Shown: positions 43,922 to 52,878 of the stretch, piece by piece
Position numbering within the stretch: the first letter of the stretch is position 1
How the letters are laid out: each line of letters opens with the position of its first letter
From: Pseudonocardiales bacterium
GTDB lineage: Bacteria > Actinomycetota > Actinomycetes > Mycobacteriales > Pseudonocardiaceae
Assembly: GCA_019247305.1 (NCBI GenBank)
Contig: JAFAPC010000016.1
Span: 1-64,000, forward strand
DNA length: 64,000 bases
Direction: 5' to 3'
Notes under the pieces: generated by a model
Database searches by the model: none
The model's input: only the letters and a program-made list of their open reading frames with translations
Told to the model about the DNA's origin: nothing
Translations under genes and position numbers: made by a program

Positions 43922-44779
43922 ATGTCGGCACCGTCCGGTGCAGTCTCCAGGAGTGAGGTCGTCGTGGGCACGCTGATCACGGTGGTGGTCCTCATGCTGC
44001 TGATCGGGGGTGGCGTGGCGTACTACCTGCGGTACCGGCAAGCCGCCCAGCAGCGTGATCTTGAAGATGCGAAGGCGGAGGCACGCCGTTGGGTGGAGCG
44101 CCTCGGCGGGCAGGTCCTCACCCTGGTCGGCACCGACGAGCCGGCTAAGCAGGCGTTGGCCGACGCCGCGGAGCGCTACACCGCCGCCAGCTCCCAACTA
44201 GACTCAGCCCGCACCGCAGCACAAAGCCGCCTGGTGACCCACACGGCCCTGGAAGGGCTGTACTACGTGCGGGCAGCCCGCGCCGCGATGGGAATGGACC
44301 CGGGCCCAGACTTGCCGCCAGTGCCGGGCCAGGGCGGCGCCGGTTCGGTCACCGAAGACCGAGATGTCAACGTCGACGGTCGCGAATACGCCGCGTCACC
44401 GCATCCCAGCGATCGCACGCCGCACTATTACCCGGGCGGCCGGATCGCTGGGCGGCCGGTGCCCCAGGGCTGGTACAGCGAGCCCTGGTGGAAACCGGCG
44501 CTCATCGGTGGCGTCTGGGGTCTGGGCTCGGCACTCCTGTTCAACTCGTTGTTCTCGGGAATGGGCGGAATCGCGTCAGCGGACACCTGGGAGCGGGGCT
44601 ATGAGGCCGGGCAGGACCATGCCCTGGCCGGCGGTGGGGACTGGGGTGGCGGCGACTACGCCGCCGGGGACTATGGCGGTGGTGACTATGGCGGTGGTGA
44701 CTACGGCGGTGACTGGGGTGGCGGCGACTTTGGCGGTGGTGATTGGGGGGGTGGGGACTTCGGCGGTGGCAACTTCTAG
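43922..44779 (+). CDS. Membrane-anchored protein with Gly/Asp-rich C-terminal tail
   Basis: 285 residues. One N-terminal span (VVVGTLITVVVLMLLIGGGV, ~13-32) and a helical region AQQRDLEDAKAEARRWVERL, RYTAASSQLDSARTAAQSRL that could form a coiled coil; then a Pro-rich part, a second hydrophobic patch (ALIGGVWGLGSALLFNSLF) and a tail of about 45 residues made of GGGDY/GGGDF units. Resembles DUF1542-type actinobacterial proteins. The tail is encoded by tandem GGTGGTGACTA-like units (44630-44770). Its stop overlaps that of nei by four bases. Confidence 0.7.
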   Translation: MSAPSGAVSRSEVVVGTLITVVVLMLLIGGGVAYYLRYRQAAQQRDLEDAKAEARRWVERLGGQVLTLVGTDEPAKQALADAAERYTAASSQLDSARTAAQSRLVTHTALEGLYYVRAARAAMGMDPGPDLPPVPGQGGAGSVTEDRDVNVDGREYAASPHPSDRTPHYYPGGRIAGRPVPQGWYSEPWWKPALIGGVWGLGSALLFNSLFSGMGGIASADTWERGYEAGQDHALAGGGDWGGGDYAAGDYGGGDYGGGDYGGDWGGGDFGGGDWGGGDFGGGNF

Positions 44780-45609
44780 AGCACTGGCCGCTGCTGGCAC
44801 TCCCGCTGCTGGCACCGGGGGCACCAATACAGGTTGCGCCCCCCGTGCCGCGCCGTGACCACCGTGGTGCCACACACCAAGCACGGCGCCCCGGCTCGAC
44901 GGTAGACGTAGACCTCGCCGCCGTGCCGGTCCTGCCGGGGAGCGCGTCCGATGCGAACCGGGTCGTGCTCGGGTCGAACGGTATCGATCCGGCCGCGACG
45001 CACCCCATCACCCATCAGCTCGACAAGGTCTGACCACAGCGCCGCCCACTGATCGGCGCGCAGCTGCGCGCCGGGCCGCCACGGATCCAGCTGGTGACGG
45101 AACAACAGCTCGGCGCGGTACACGTTGCCGACCCCGGCAAGCACCGACTGGTCCATCAGCAGCGTGGCCAGCGGAGCCCGGGACCGCGAGATCCGTGCCC
45201 AGGCCCGATCTGGGTCGGCGTCGCGACGCAGCGGGTCCGGTCCCAGTCGGGCGCGCAGCGCCTCCACCTCGTACTCCGTGAGCAACTCGCAGGCCGCCGG
45301 CCCGCGTAGATCTGTCCAGTGCGTGGAGCCGACCAGACGCATGCGCACCTGCCCACGGGGCGGCGCCACCGGCAACGTCGCCTCGGTAAAGGCGCCGTAC
45401 AGGCCTAGGTGAATGTGCACCACGAGATCGGGCTGGTAGACGTGGAACAGGTGCTTGCCATGCGCGTGCGCATCCTGCAGCACCCGCCCGTCCAGGACTG
45501 CGGCGGCTGCCGCGAAGCGACCCTGCGGGCTGGACACCGCCACCGGTGACCCGCCGTAGCACCGCTGGTGCTGCTGCGCCAGCCGGTGCGTGGTGTGACC
45601 CTCCGGCAT
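44776..45609 (-). CDS. nei: Fpg/Nei-family DNA glycosylase (endonuclease VIII-like)
   Basis: 277 residues starting MPEGHTTHRLAQQHQ; Pro1 (after Met removal) and the next Glu are the catalytic pair. The middle helix-two-turn-helix reads LMDQSVLAGVGNVYRAELLF and the C-terminal zinc finger CLVCGTTV...WCPRCQ. It removes oxidised pyrimidines and nicks the strand. It corresponds to Rv2464c. The upstream in-frame extension to 45699 lacks conservation; catalysis demands Pro right after the start Met. Lies seven bases after rpiB on the same strand. Confidence 0.95.
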   Translation of the reverse strand: MPEGHTTHRLAQQHQRCYGGSPVAVSSPQGRFAAAAAVLDGRVLQDAHAHGKHLFHVYQPDLVVHIHLGLYGAFTEATLPVAPPRGQVRMRLVGSTHWTDLRGPAACELLTEYEVEALRARLGPDPLRRDADPDRAWARISRSRAPLATLLMDQSVLAGVGNVYRAELLFRHQLDPWRPGAQLRADQWAALWSDLVELMGDGVRRGRIDTVRPEHDPVRIGRAPRQDRHGGEVYVYRRAGAPCLVCGTTVVTARHGGRNLYWCPRCQQRECQQRPVL

Positions 45610-45616
45610 GAGGGGT

Positions 45617-46090
45617 TCAGCTCGCCGAGATCGGGGGTAGTTCCCCGGTGGATTCGAAGTCCGAGATCTGCCGGATTCGGCGGCAGTGCCGCTCGCCACC
45701 GGAGAACGACGTGGTGAGAAACGTCTGAACGATCTGCGCCGCCTCGGCGGGGGTGTGCATCCGAGCGCCGATCCCCACCACCTGCGCGTCGTTGTGTTCC
45801 CTGGCGAGCCGGGCGGTCTCGGTGTTCCACGCCAGGGCGGCCCGGCAGCCGGGAACCTTGTTGGCGGAGATCTGCTCGCCGTTGCCCGAGCCGCCGATCA
45901 CCACGGCGAGACTGCCCGAGTCGGCGACCACCCGGCGCGCGGTCTCGATGCACCACGGCGGGTAGTCGTCGTCCGGATCGAAGACGTCGGGACCGACGTC
46001 CACCACGTCGTGCCCCAGACTGCTCAGGTGCTGCACCAAGAAGGCCTTGAGCTCGAAACCAGCGTGATCAGAACCGAGATAGACGCGCAC
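45617..46090 (-). CDS. rpiB: Ribose-5-phosphate isomerase B
   Basis: 157 residues from GTG 46090 (VRVYLGSDHAGFELK). Phosphate and sugar-binding motifs GSDHAG and GGSGNGEQISANKVPG are complete, with DDDYPPWC and GARMHTPAEA. Actinobacterial RpiB uses a Glu as base instead of the Cys of E. coli, which fits GSGNGEQ here. It interconverts ribose-5-P and ribulose-5-P. ATG 46108 would add six residues (MAVLHA) and would make its start codon touch that of the divergent hydrolase. Confidence 0.95.
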   Translation of the reverse strand: MRVYLGSDHAGFELKAFLVQHLSSLGHDVVDVGPDVFDPDDDYPPWCIETARRVVADSGSLAVVIGGSGNGEQISANKVPGCRAALAWNTETARLAREHNDAQVVGIGARMHTPAEAAQIVQTFLTTSFSGGERHCRRIRQISDFESTGELPPISAS

Positions 46091-46108
46091 AGCGTGCAAC
46101 ACTGCCAT

Positions 46109-46918
46109 ATGACGGCCCATATGACGACACAGTGGATCGAGCTGGCTGACGGTGTCCTGGTGCGCCGGTACGCTGAGCTGGATTTCTCGGTGGGCTTGGT
46201 GATCGGGGAGCACACTGCGCTGGTCATCGACACCCGCAGTGATCCCGCTCAGGGCGCGCAGCTGCGCGCCGCGGTCCGCGAGGGCACTCAGCACCCGTGC
46301 ACCGTGGTGCTCACCCACGCGCACTTCGATCACTGCCTGGGCACCGCGGCCTTCCTGCCGGCCCCGGTGTGGGCGCATCCCCGGTGCCGGGATGACCTGG
46401 CCCGGGGCGGCGCGGCGCAATACGCCGAGGCGCTGGCCTTCTCTCGCGCCCAGCGGATGCCGCGCGACCCCGAGCTGGTACGCCCAGTGGTGCCCGATCA
46501 CCTGGTCACCGAGCCGGTCGAGATTGATCTCGGCGGTCGGCGGGTGCTGCTGACCCATCCCGGGTTGGGGCACACTGATCACGACATCGCGGTCTGGTCA
46601 CCCGACACCGGTGTGCTCTTCGCCGGGGATCTCCTCGAGCAGGGCGCCGACCCCGACTTCACCGACGCCTACCCGCTGCACTGGCCCGCCGCGGTGACCG
46701 AGCTCCTCCGGCTTCGCCCACGCATCGTGGTCCCCGGGCACGGCAACCCGGTCGACGCGACCTTCGCCGCCGCCCAACGCGACGATCTCGCCACCCTGGC
46801 CAACCTGTGCCAAGCCGTGCTAAACGGCGAGCTCGACCCTGAGGACGCGGTGTCGGCCTCACCGTTTAGTTCTTCAACCACCCTCACCGCACTGGCCAGA
46901 CTCCACCTACCCGGGTAA
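46109..46918 (+). CDS. MBL-fold metallo-hydrolase
   Basis: 269 residues from ATG 46109 or 265 from ATG 46121. Metal motif THAHFDHCLG (HxHxDH), then GLGHTDHDIAV and PGHGNPVD supply all zinc ligands. A hydrolase for an unknown substrate, near glyoxalase II-like members. It is divergent from rpiB with at most 18 bases between starts; neither gene has a Shine-Dalgarno, so both transcripts are likely leaderless. Confidence 0.88.
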   Translation: MTAHMTTQWIELADGVLVRRYAELDFSVGLVIGEHTALVIDTRSDPAQGAQLRAAVREGTQHPCTVVLTHAHFDHCLGTAAFLPAPVWAHPRCRDDLARGGAAQYAEALAFSRAQRMPRDPELVRPVVPDHLVTEPVEIDLGGRRVLLTHPGLGHTDHDIAVWSPDTGVLFAGDLLEQGADPDFTDAYPLHWPAAVTELLRLRPRIVVPGHGNPVDATFAAAQRDDLATLANLCQAVLNGELDPEDAVSASPFSSSTTLTALARLHLPG

Positions 46919-46949
46919 TCGGCGACCGGTCACGAGAAGTGCGGATTCC

Positions 46950-47168
46950 TTAGCTCACCCACAGCCATTCCGTCAGCATGTTGCGCAGCGTGTTAGCATC
47001 CTCCGCCTCAAGGGACATCACGCAGGCACCCGTGACCTGTGGATCAAGCACAATCGACCCGCCCTGCACGCTCACCAGGAGATGAGTGACACCCACCGGG
47101 CCCCGATGCAACGAATACGTCGCCAGAATCTCCCGACGACGACCCCTGCTAGCCCCAGAACCGGTCAT
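46950..47168 (-). CDS. Small conserved hypothetical protein beside an XRE regulator
   Basis: Seventy-two residues, MTGSGASRGRRREILATYSLHR then VGVTHLLVSVQGGSIVLDPQ and LEAEDANTLRNMLTEWLWVS. ATG 47168 has CGGGAGGGTGGTGGC upstream. No known domain. It is divergent from the XRE regulator at 47323, across a 154-base AT-richer spacer, a layout I recall for such pairs in Pseudonocardiaceae. Confidence 0.6.
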   Translation of the reverse strand: MTGSGASRGRRREILATYSLHRGPVGVTHLLVSVQGGSIVLDPQVTGACVMSLEAEDANTLRNMLTEWLWVS

Positions 47169-47322
47169 GCCACCACCCTCCCGCTGATTGACCGAATTTC
47201 CAAAAATACAGTGCGTATGAATCTCTCGTGGACCTGCACGGATGAGCTGGTCACATACGTACACGTCACGAATTCTTGATGCGCTACACTCCGCGCATAC
47301 GCCAGTCAGGACAGGAGCACCC

Positions 47323-48786
47323 ATGAGCGATCACCACGCACACCCCGACGGTGCGTCGTGTCGCGCTGCCCGCGCAGTGGATGACCTCAGGGATGACCAG
47401 GGCGGGCCGTGCGCGAAAGCCACGCAGGTCGCGCCGGTGTTCCCCGCTGATTTCTGGGAACAACCCGCCATCAGGTCGGCCCCGCTCAGCCGGCATTTTG
47501 GTCGCTTCCTGCGCACCTACCGGACGGTTCAATCCCCGGCGGTCAAGCAGACCCAGCTGGCTCCCTGGCTCGGCATCACCCAAGGCCAACTCAGCCGCAT
47601 CGAACGATCCACCACACCCATCCACGACCTCCACAAACTCCAGACCTGGGCACGCGCGCTGCACATCCCCGCGTACCTGTTGTGGTTTGACGTGTCATCC
47701 GACCCATCCGATACACCCGCCTCACCACCCGTCCGAACCGTGGAGAGGCCAGAACAAGACGAGGAGAGCGACGTGCGCCGACGCGAACTCTTCACGACCA
47801 CCAGGGTTACCGCCGCCGCTGCCGCCGGCAGCAAGCTTCTTGTGGACACGCCATGGCACCGGCTGATCGACTCGGTAGACACGGGACGACCTGTCGACGC
47901 GGCGACCGTTCAACTCATACATGATCAAACTGCCGATCTTTTCTACGCTGAGGAAACTACTCCGTCTCGCGAGCTGCTCGAATCAATGATTCAACATCGA
48001 AAAACAATTAAGACACTACTTTCCAATTCGCGTACCGAATCGATTCGAAACCCTCTCATGGTAGCCATGGATGAGACCGACGTCTTGAGGGGCTGGCTGT
48101 TGTTCGATCTTGGTCGAGGAAAGGACGCGGTCGATGCTTGGCGTTCAGCGCTGAGCGTCGCCAGAGAAACAGGTGATGGTCCGTTAGCTGCTTGTGCGCT
48201 CAGCTATTGGAGCTACCTGGCGGCATCACGTAACGACACCGCGCCCGCAGTACGACTGTTGCAACAGGCGAGGGAATACGTTCCCGGCGCCTCCGCGCCG
48301 GCCACACGCTCCTGGCTTTCCGCACGTGAGGCAGAAGAACTAGCCCGCCTGGGTGACGAGACTGGGGCACTACGCGCCCTCGAACGCGCGCTCACTGCCT
48401 TCGACTTCGCGCGCCCCCGGTCTGAGCGGCCGTGGACTGCGTTCTTCAGCGCTAGCAGACTCGGAAGCATGACAGTATCGACATGTACGACCTTGCGTCA
48501 CCGGGAAACTACCGCCGCAGCCGACTCATTGCTGGCTTCTCTGCCGCCCATACGTAACAAAGTTCGCGCCATTGTCCTTTCTGATCTCACGATCAGCGCC
48601 GTTGAGATGAACGACTACGACCGGGCAACCACACTGGTTTCCGATGCTATCAAGCTAACCACACAGACGGAGGCCAGCTTGGCCAAGCACCGACTCTTGG
48701 CTCTCGCCGCCACGCTCCCGCCAACGAGCAGCACCGGCCCCGCCAGTGTTGTGCGTGACCAAATTATGTCAACTCTTCGACGTTAG
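47323..48786 (+). CDS. XRE-family regulator with TPR-like C-terminus
   Basis: 487 residues from ATG 47323 (AGGAG six bases upstream). HTH near residue ~75: KQTQLAPWLGITQGQLSRIE, KLQTWARALHIPAYLLWF. A short hydrophobic piece (AAAAAGSKLL) and then helical repeats: LGRGKDAVDAWRSALSVARE, LLQQAREYVPG, ETGALRALERALTAFD. This plan is common in streptomycete-type regulators, in which the repeats sense a peptide or small ligand. It is divergent from the small protein at 46950 and precedes the NACHT gene on the other strand. Confidence 0.85.
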   Translation: MSDHHAHPDGASCRAARAVDDLRDDQGGPCAKATQVAPVFPADFWEQPAIRSAPLSRHFGRFLRTYRTVQSPAVKQTQLAPWLGITQGQLSRIERSTTPIHDLHKLQTWARALHIPAYLLWFDVSSDPSDTPASPPVRTVERPEQDEESDVRRRELFTTTRVTAAAAAGSKLLVDTPWHRLIDSVDTGRPVDAATVQLIHDQTADLFYAEETTPSRELLESMIQHRKTIKTLLSNSRTESIRNPLMVAMDETDVLRGWLLFDLGRGKDAVDAWRSALSVARETGDGPLAACALSYWSYLAASRNDTAPAVRLLQQAREYVPGASAPATRSWLSAREAEELARLGDETGALRALERALTAFDFARPRSERPWTAFFSASRLGSMTVSTCTTLRHRETTAAADSLLASLPPIRNKVRAIVLSDLTISAVEMNDYDRATTLVSDAIKLTTQTEASLAKHRLLALAATLPPTSSTGPASVVRDQIMSTLRR

Positions 48787-48845
48787 CGCGCCAGCGCGCT
48801 GGTCAGGCAAGCTGGGCTTGGCGATAAAAGCCTGGCAACGCGGGT

Positions 48846-51228
48846 TTACGACGGGCGCTCGGTCGCCGCGGAAGTTGCCGGACTCGCGGTGGTGTGTCCG
48901 GCCAACTGGTCTTGCAAGATTGCGTGTCGGAACTGGTGCACAGCTCCGACGGTGCGCAAGACGTCCCGGTTCCGGGCATCTTCGAGGAAAGGCATGAGCT
49001 CAACGGCGGGAACCTGACCGGAACGCCGTAGTTGGCGCCAGGCCAGGGTGGTTGGCCACGTCGCCGAGGACGTCATCCCGTACATGATCGCCACCGGCAA
49101 TCCACCCGCGAAGAGGTTCCCAGGCACGGCTGCGGGCTCCTTGGACCCATACCAGTTCGCGAGCCCGTACCCGAGTCCGAACCCGACCCCAAGCAGGAGC
49201 CCGACCCGGCGCCTGAATACTCGGTCATGACGCCAGCTCTCAATCGGCCCCTGGGGACTGCCCCCGCCATCGGCGACCTCGACCGCGAGTCCAGCGACAA
49301 ACTTACCCGCAAGCCAGGGCATCAGCCCGACCACGAGTGCGACCACGAACGGGAACGGAAACCTATATGTATACCAGGCATCGATCCCGGCCATGAGCCC
49401 CCATACGATTCCGAAGATTCGGCCCCTACGCCGGATCTTGACCAGCTCGATAGCGTCCTGGCCTTCGCCGTGCCAGACCGACAGCGTGAGCAGGAACCCC
49501 GCGAGGAGCCCACCAACAAGCTGAACCTCGAGCCAGACACGCCAGTCCGAGATCGTCGTGACGTGGAGCGCCAGCCCGATCGAGAGGTCGCCCGGGACCT
49601 CGGTCAGGAGAACGCCGACGAGCCCGTAGATGAGCCCGGCGGTGAGGACTGAGGGCACGTTGATGGCCCGCCAGGTTCTCTGACTCGTTTGGGCTCGCGG
49701 CCGCCGCGCCCGAACCAGATGCCGAGGGAGAGCCCGACCCCTAACCCAAACGCCAGCCCTTGTACGAGGGCGTACCAGAGTACCGTCCAGAGGCTCTGCT
49801 TGACTCCGTGCGCGCCCACCACCACGATGACGTCGAGCACGAACCCCAGCCCGCCCAAGATCGCGCCTAGCAGCCCGCTCGCGAGCATGCTGGCCAGCAT
49901 GCGAGGCCCGGTGGAAGCCCATCGGGGGATCTGCCACCAGGCCAGATCGCGGGTGTGGTCCTGGTTCATCTGGCGGGCGAGGAAAGCCAGCGCCTGGCGG
50001 CCCTGTTGCTCGCTGAAACGGGGCTTTGGCCTGCCCGGTCGCGCGTCGTAGGCATGGGGCAGCACGCGGGCGATGAGGTACTGCTCAAGGTCAGCCATCA
50101 GCACTGCTCCAACTGGTGGTAAGCAGACTACTGACGTCTTCGTCGGGCCGGTAGGTGTCGCGGATCAGGGTCAAGTTCAACGGGGTGCACACCCCCCGGG
50201 TGAGCGCGCTGTCAGGGTTGTCTCGCAGGTGGGAGAGCAGCTGGGTCCACCCGGACGGTGAAGGCCTGGTGCGGGCTCGTTGGAGGTAGTCAGCAGCTTG
50301 GGACCCAGTGACGGGGTGTAGCTGTACCGCGACAGCACCGACCAGCCACGCAGTACCAGCGGCCTGGACCATCTCGCTGCTGCGGGTCAGCACCACCACT
50401 CGGAAGGGCGCACAGCTCAGTGCCCGCAATGCAGCTGGGCGCCGCGCCAGGTCCATCTCGTCTAGCCCGTCAAGAACCAGCGCGACATTCCCGGCGGCGA
50501 CTAACGCAGCGGCTTCGGCCGCACCGCCGCGGTGCGCAAACATGCTGTAGGACGCGACCAGGTGGCCAGCCAGCCACTCCTGCACCGAGCAGGTGACTGG
50601 GTCCCAGCCATAGGAGGTCACCAGCACCGGTACCGGCACCCGGGCCCGTTTGGCGTCCTCAACACCCGACCGGTGTTCCAGCGCGTCGAGCACCAGCAAC
50701 ACCGCAGATCCGGTCTTGCCCGACCCCGGTGCGCCGACCACGACCATCCGACCGGAGGCGATCCCGGCGTACACGGTGAACAGCTCACGGCGGGTCCCAC
50801 CAGCCCGGAGTTGTTCCTCGGTAACCCGGGACTGGCCAGGCAGCGGAGGAAACGCCGGCGCCCCATCGACGGAGCCGACTGCGGCCTCTACTGGCCCCCC
50901 AACCGTCAGCTCGCTCAGCGACCAGCCAACCGGAATCGGCTCAGGCGCCAGCAACAACCGCTCAGCCGCCTCCTGACGCCACTGCGCGTACACCGCTTCC
51001 GTCAACAGGTCCGCCAACGTGCCCACTGGCCGGGGATCAGCCGGCCGACGCGCCCGCCAAACCCCCTCCACCACCTGACCGAGAATCTTGACCAGGGACT
51101 CGGCAACCGCAGCGACAACCACCGAGCTCACCTCGCGGGAGGACAAAAAGCGGCACCAGCCCCACGCCGACAGCCAAGATCGTCACCGTGCGCACAGCGA
51201 CGAGCACCAGGTCCCTCCACCTGCCCAT
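48846..51228 (-). pseudogene. NACHT-domain NTPase with membrane segments, three frameshifts
   Basis: Reading on the minus strand: a first span MGRWRDLVLVAVRTVTILAV (51228 onwards), a frame change near 51130, then EVSSVVVAAVAESLVKILG and the NACHT core with Walker A VVGAPGSGKTGSAV and Walker B VALVLDGLDEMDL, a frame change near 50095, LEQYLIARVLPHAYDARPG and two membrane stretches, a third change near 49670, then several more spans (SVLTAGLIYGLVGVLL, FVVALVVGLMPWLAG) to 48846. Together about 790 residues. STAND/NACHT proteins are signal-driven switches, often in phage defence. Three lesions make loss of function likely unless they are sequencing errors. Confidence 0.8.
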
Positions 51229-51483
51229 ACCCCAGTAATCATGACAGCCCAACCCGCCCGGGCAACAGGCCACGGCACCTGACCACGCACCAGGCGCAGC
51301 CTTCGTAACCGGATTTCACAGGCGATCACGAACCGCCGCAGTCTATCCGAGGCCCATGCGAGGGCGGAAAGAGGGCTTGCGTGCCCTGGGGATCACAGGA
51401 TCGCCCTGATTACCGTCAGCGGAAGCGGCGTGACAAGTCCGCACAGGGCGATACGCATCGGCGCATAGCGCTGCCTAGGCTAG

Positions 51484-51741
51484 CTAGTCGAGCGCGGGAA
51501 GGAACCGAAGCAGGATCACCAGCCGTGCGTTCTCCACTATGCCATAAATGATCCATCCCTTGTCATCGCCGATCGGGATCGACCACTGATCAAACTGCGA
51601 GTCGTACTGCTTGTCCGGATTGCCGGTAGGGTTTTCCAGCAACTCTTGGATGCGCCGGTCAGCCAGTCGTCGCATGTCCTCGGGAAGGTCGGCGTACTGT
51701 CTGTCAGCCTCCGCAACCGACTTGAGCGTGTAGCGCGGCAT
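51484..51741 (-). CDS. RelE/ParE-like toxin
   Basis: Eighty-five residues: MPRYTLKSVAEADRQYADL, DMRRLADRRIQELLENP and the final strands WSIPIGDDKGWIIYGIVENA and LVILLRFL. Fold order (helix hairpin then strands) fits RelE/ParE. The gene starts directly after the DUF6247 gene stop, like an antitoxin-first pair. Target (ribosome-bound mRNA or gyrase) cannot be told. Confidence 0.8.
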   Translation of the reverse strand: MPRYTLKSVAEADRQYADLPEDMRRLADRRIQELLENPTGNPDKQYDSQFDQWSIPIGDDKGWIIYGIVENARLVILLRFLPALD

Positions 51742-52092
51742 CTACAGCCGAACCCAGGTCCCATTCTCGTCCTGGCGCCAGGTGAGTAGTCCACTGAAGT
51801 CACCGGACTTCGCGCGCTCGATCTGTTCGCGTTCCTCGTCGGTGAGTGGGTTCGCTGCCATCATGGCCACTGTCTGCCAGCGTGCCAGTACCGCCTGCGG
51901 CCCCGATAGGTCGAGGTTCTCCGCGGCCAGTGCAAGTGCGGAGCGAAACTCTGCCTCAAACTGCACGCACCTCTCGGGTGCATGCGCGAGCAGAGCCGCC
52001 CGGATCGCTGGACCCGATCGCTCCACCACCGCCGGCAGGTAAGCGGGTGTCTCGGTCGCGACTTGCCTGCCCTGGTTACCGCTCACAGTCAA
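51742..52092 (-). CDS. DUF6247 protein, probable antitoxin
   Basis: 116 residues: helical part LLAHAPERCVQFEAEFRSAL, LALAAENLDLSGPQAVLARW, then DEEREQIERAKSGDFSG. DUF6247 genes regularly precede RelE-like genes in actinomycetes, and here the toxin start follows the stop without a gap. No obvious DNA-binding fold. Complete. Confidence 0.75.
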   Translation of the reverse strand: MTVSGNQGRQVATETPAYLPAVVERSGPAIRAALLAHAPERCVQFEAEFRSALALAAENLDLSGPQAVLARWQTVAMMAANPLTDEEREQIERAKSGDFSGLLTWRQDENGTWVRL

Positions 52093-52141
52093 GCAACGAC
52101 GGTCACTGCTGGCGGGAAACGGTCGGTGAGTGACTGCTCAG

Positions 52142-52253
52142 CGAAGGCGCGTTCTGCAGTACCACCACGGTTCGCTTCTCCGGCCGCACTCCGGGCGCCT
52201 CCAGCTGGATCGACGTGGTGGCTGCCCGAGTGAGCGCCGTAACCCTGAACGGA
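52142..52253 (+). repeat. Diverged 112-bp copy of an N-terminal pepN segment
   Basis: Bases 52142-52253 align without gaps to 54541-54652 in pepN, with about 12 mismatches (~89% identity) and the same orientation. The copy keeps an open frame (EGAFCSTTTVRFSGRTPG, ASSWIDVVAARVSAVTLNG). Neither flank continues the match, so it is a fragment of a paralogue or an old duplication. Confidence 0.85.
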
Positions 52254-52269
52254 CAACAACTGGGAACCA

Positions 52270-52647
52270 CTACCGCCGGACGACTGGCCGGACGCCCGCC
52301 ACCCACGGTCCCGACGAGCTCCCGAGCTGCAACGCCCCGTAACTCGCTCGGCCTCGTATAGACCCACGAGCATCGACATGAACCTGCCGGCGACCTGATT
52401 CTTCGATCATCCTGAGAAGGCTTGCCGCCTCAGAGCTGATGTGGTACTTCGTCAGCAGCTGATCGATCTGGACTTCGGTCTCAAGATCAAGAAACTCGAT
52501 CCCCACCACAACGTCGAACTCGTCTAGATCGACCATCGTCACATCGTCAAACTCTTCGGTCCGCTTGACCGGGTGGTCCAGGAAGCGCAGGTAGGCGGTG
52601 CCTGCGGTGCGATCCACGTCGGCGGCGATGATTAGCTGAGAACTCAC
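52270..52647 (-). CDS. DUF2283 protein with foreign C-terminal extension
   Basis: 125 residues. AADVDRTAGTAYLRFLDHP and VDLDEFDVVVGIEFLDLETEV make up the DUF2283 fold. From about residue 85 the sequence (HVDARGSIRGRASYGALQLG onwards) no longer looks like the family and runs toward the pepN-like fragment, so the original 3' end has probably been replaced by rearrangement. Starts one base upstream of the DUF4258 stop, the usual pairing. Inferred antitoxin-like partner. Confidence 0.7.
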   Translation of the reverse strand: MSSQLIIAADVDRTAGTAYLRFLDHPVKRTEEFDDVTMVDLDEFDVVVGIEFLDLETEVQIDQLLTKYHISSEAASLLRMIEESGRRQVHVDARGSIRGRASYGALQLGSSSGPWVAGVRPVVRR

Positions 52648-52878
52648 CTAGACCTCCCATGCGACCGACTTGACAACTTCGACCGAACTCCCAGACCCCT
52701 TCGGTACCAACCAGACCTTGAGCATCCGTCCGTCAGTCCCCGGGCCCTTGTAACGTCGGCCGCCTCTCCCGTCAACGCTCTCAACGTACTCCGTGAGGAC
52801 TCGTTCCACATCAGCTTCCGTGACACCTCGCTCCCGCATCCTGCTGCGAGCGTGGTGTGTGTACCTGAGACGCATCAT
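52648..52878 (-). CDS. DUF4258 protein (RelE-like small toxin candidate)
   Basis: Seventy-six residues: MMRLRYTHHARSRMRERGVT, EADVERVLTEYVESVDGRGG and a closing LKVWLVPKGSGSSVEVVKSV. DUF4258 is a RelE-related fold commonly paired with DUF2283. Overlaps the end of the DUF6941 gene by four bases, so three genes form one operon. Confidence 0.8.
   Translation of the reverse strand: MMRLRYTHHARSRMRERGVTEADVERVLTEYVESVDGRGGRRYKGPGTDGRMLKVWLVPKGSGSSVEVVKSVAWEV

Noticed and set aside
44630-44770. Tandem GGTGGTGACTA-like units, considered as a CRISPR or minisatellite
   Set aside because: They are in frame and encode the GGGDY/GGGDF tail of a membrane protein; there are no distinct spacers.
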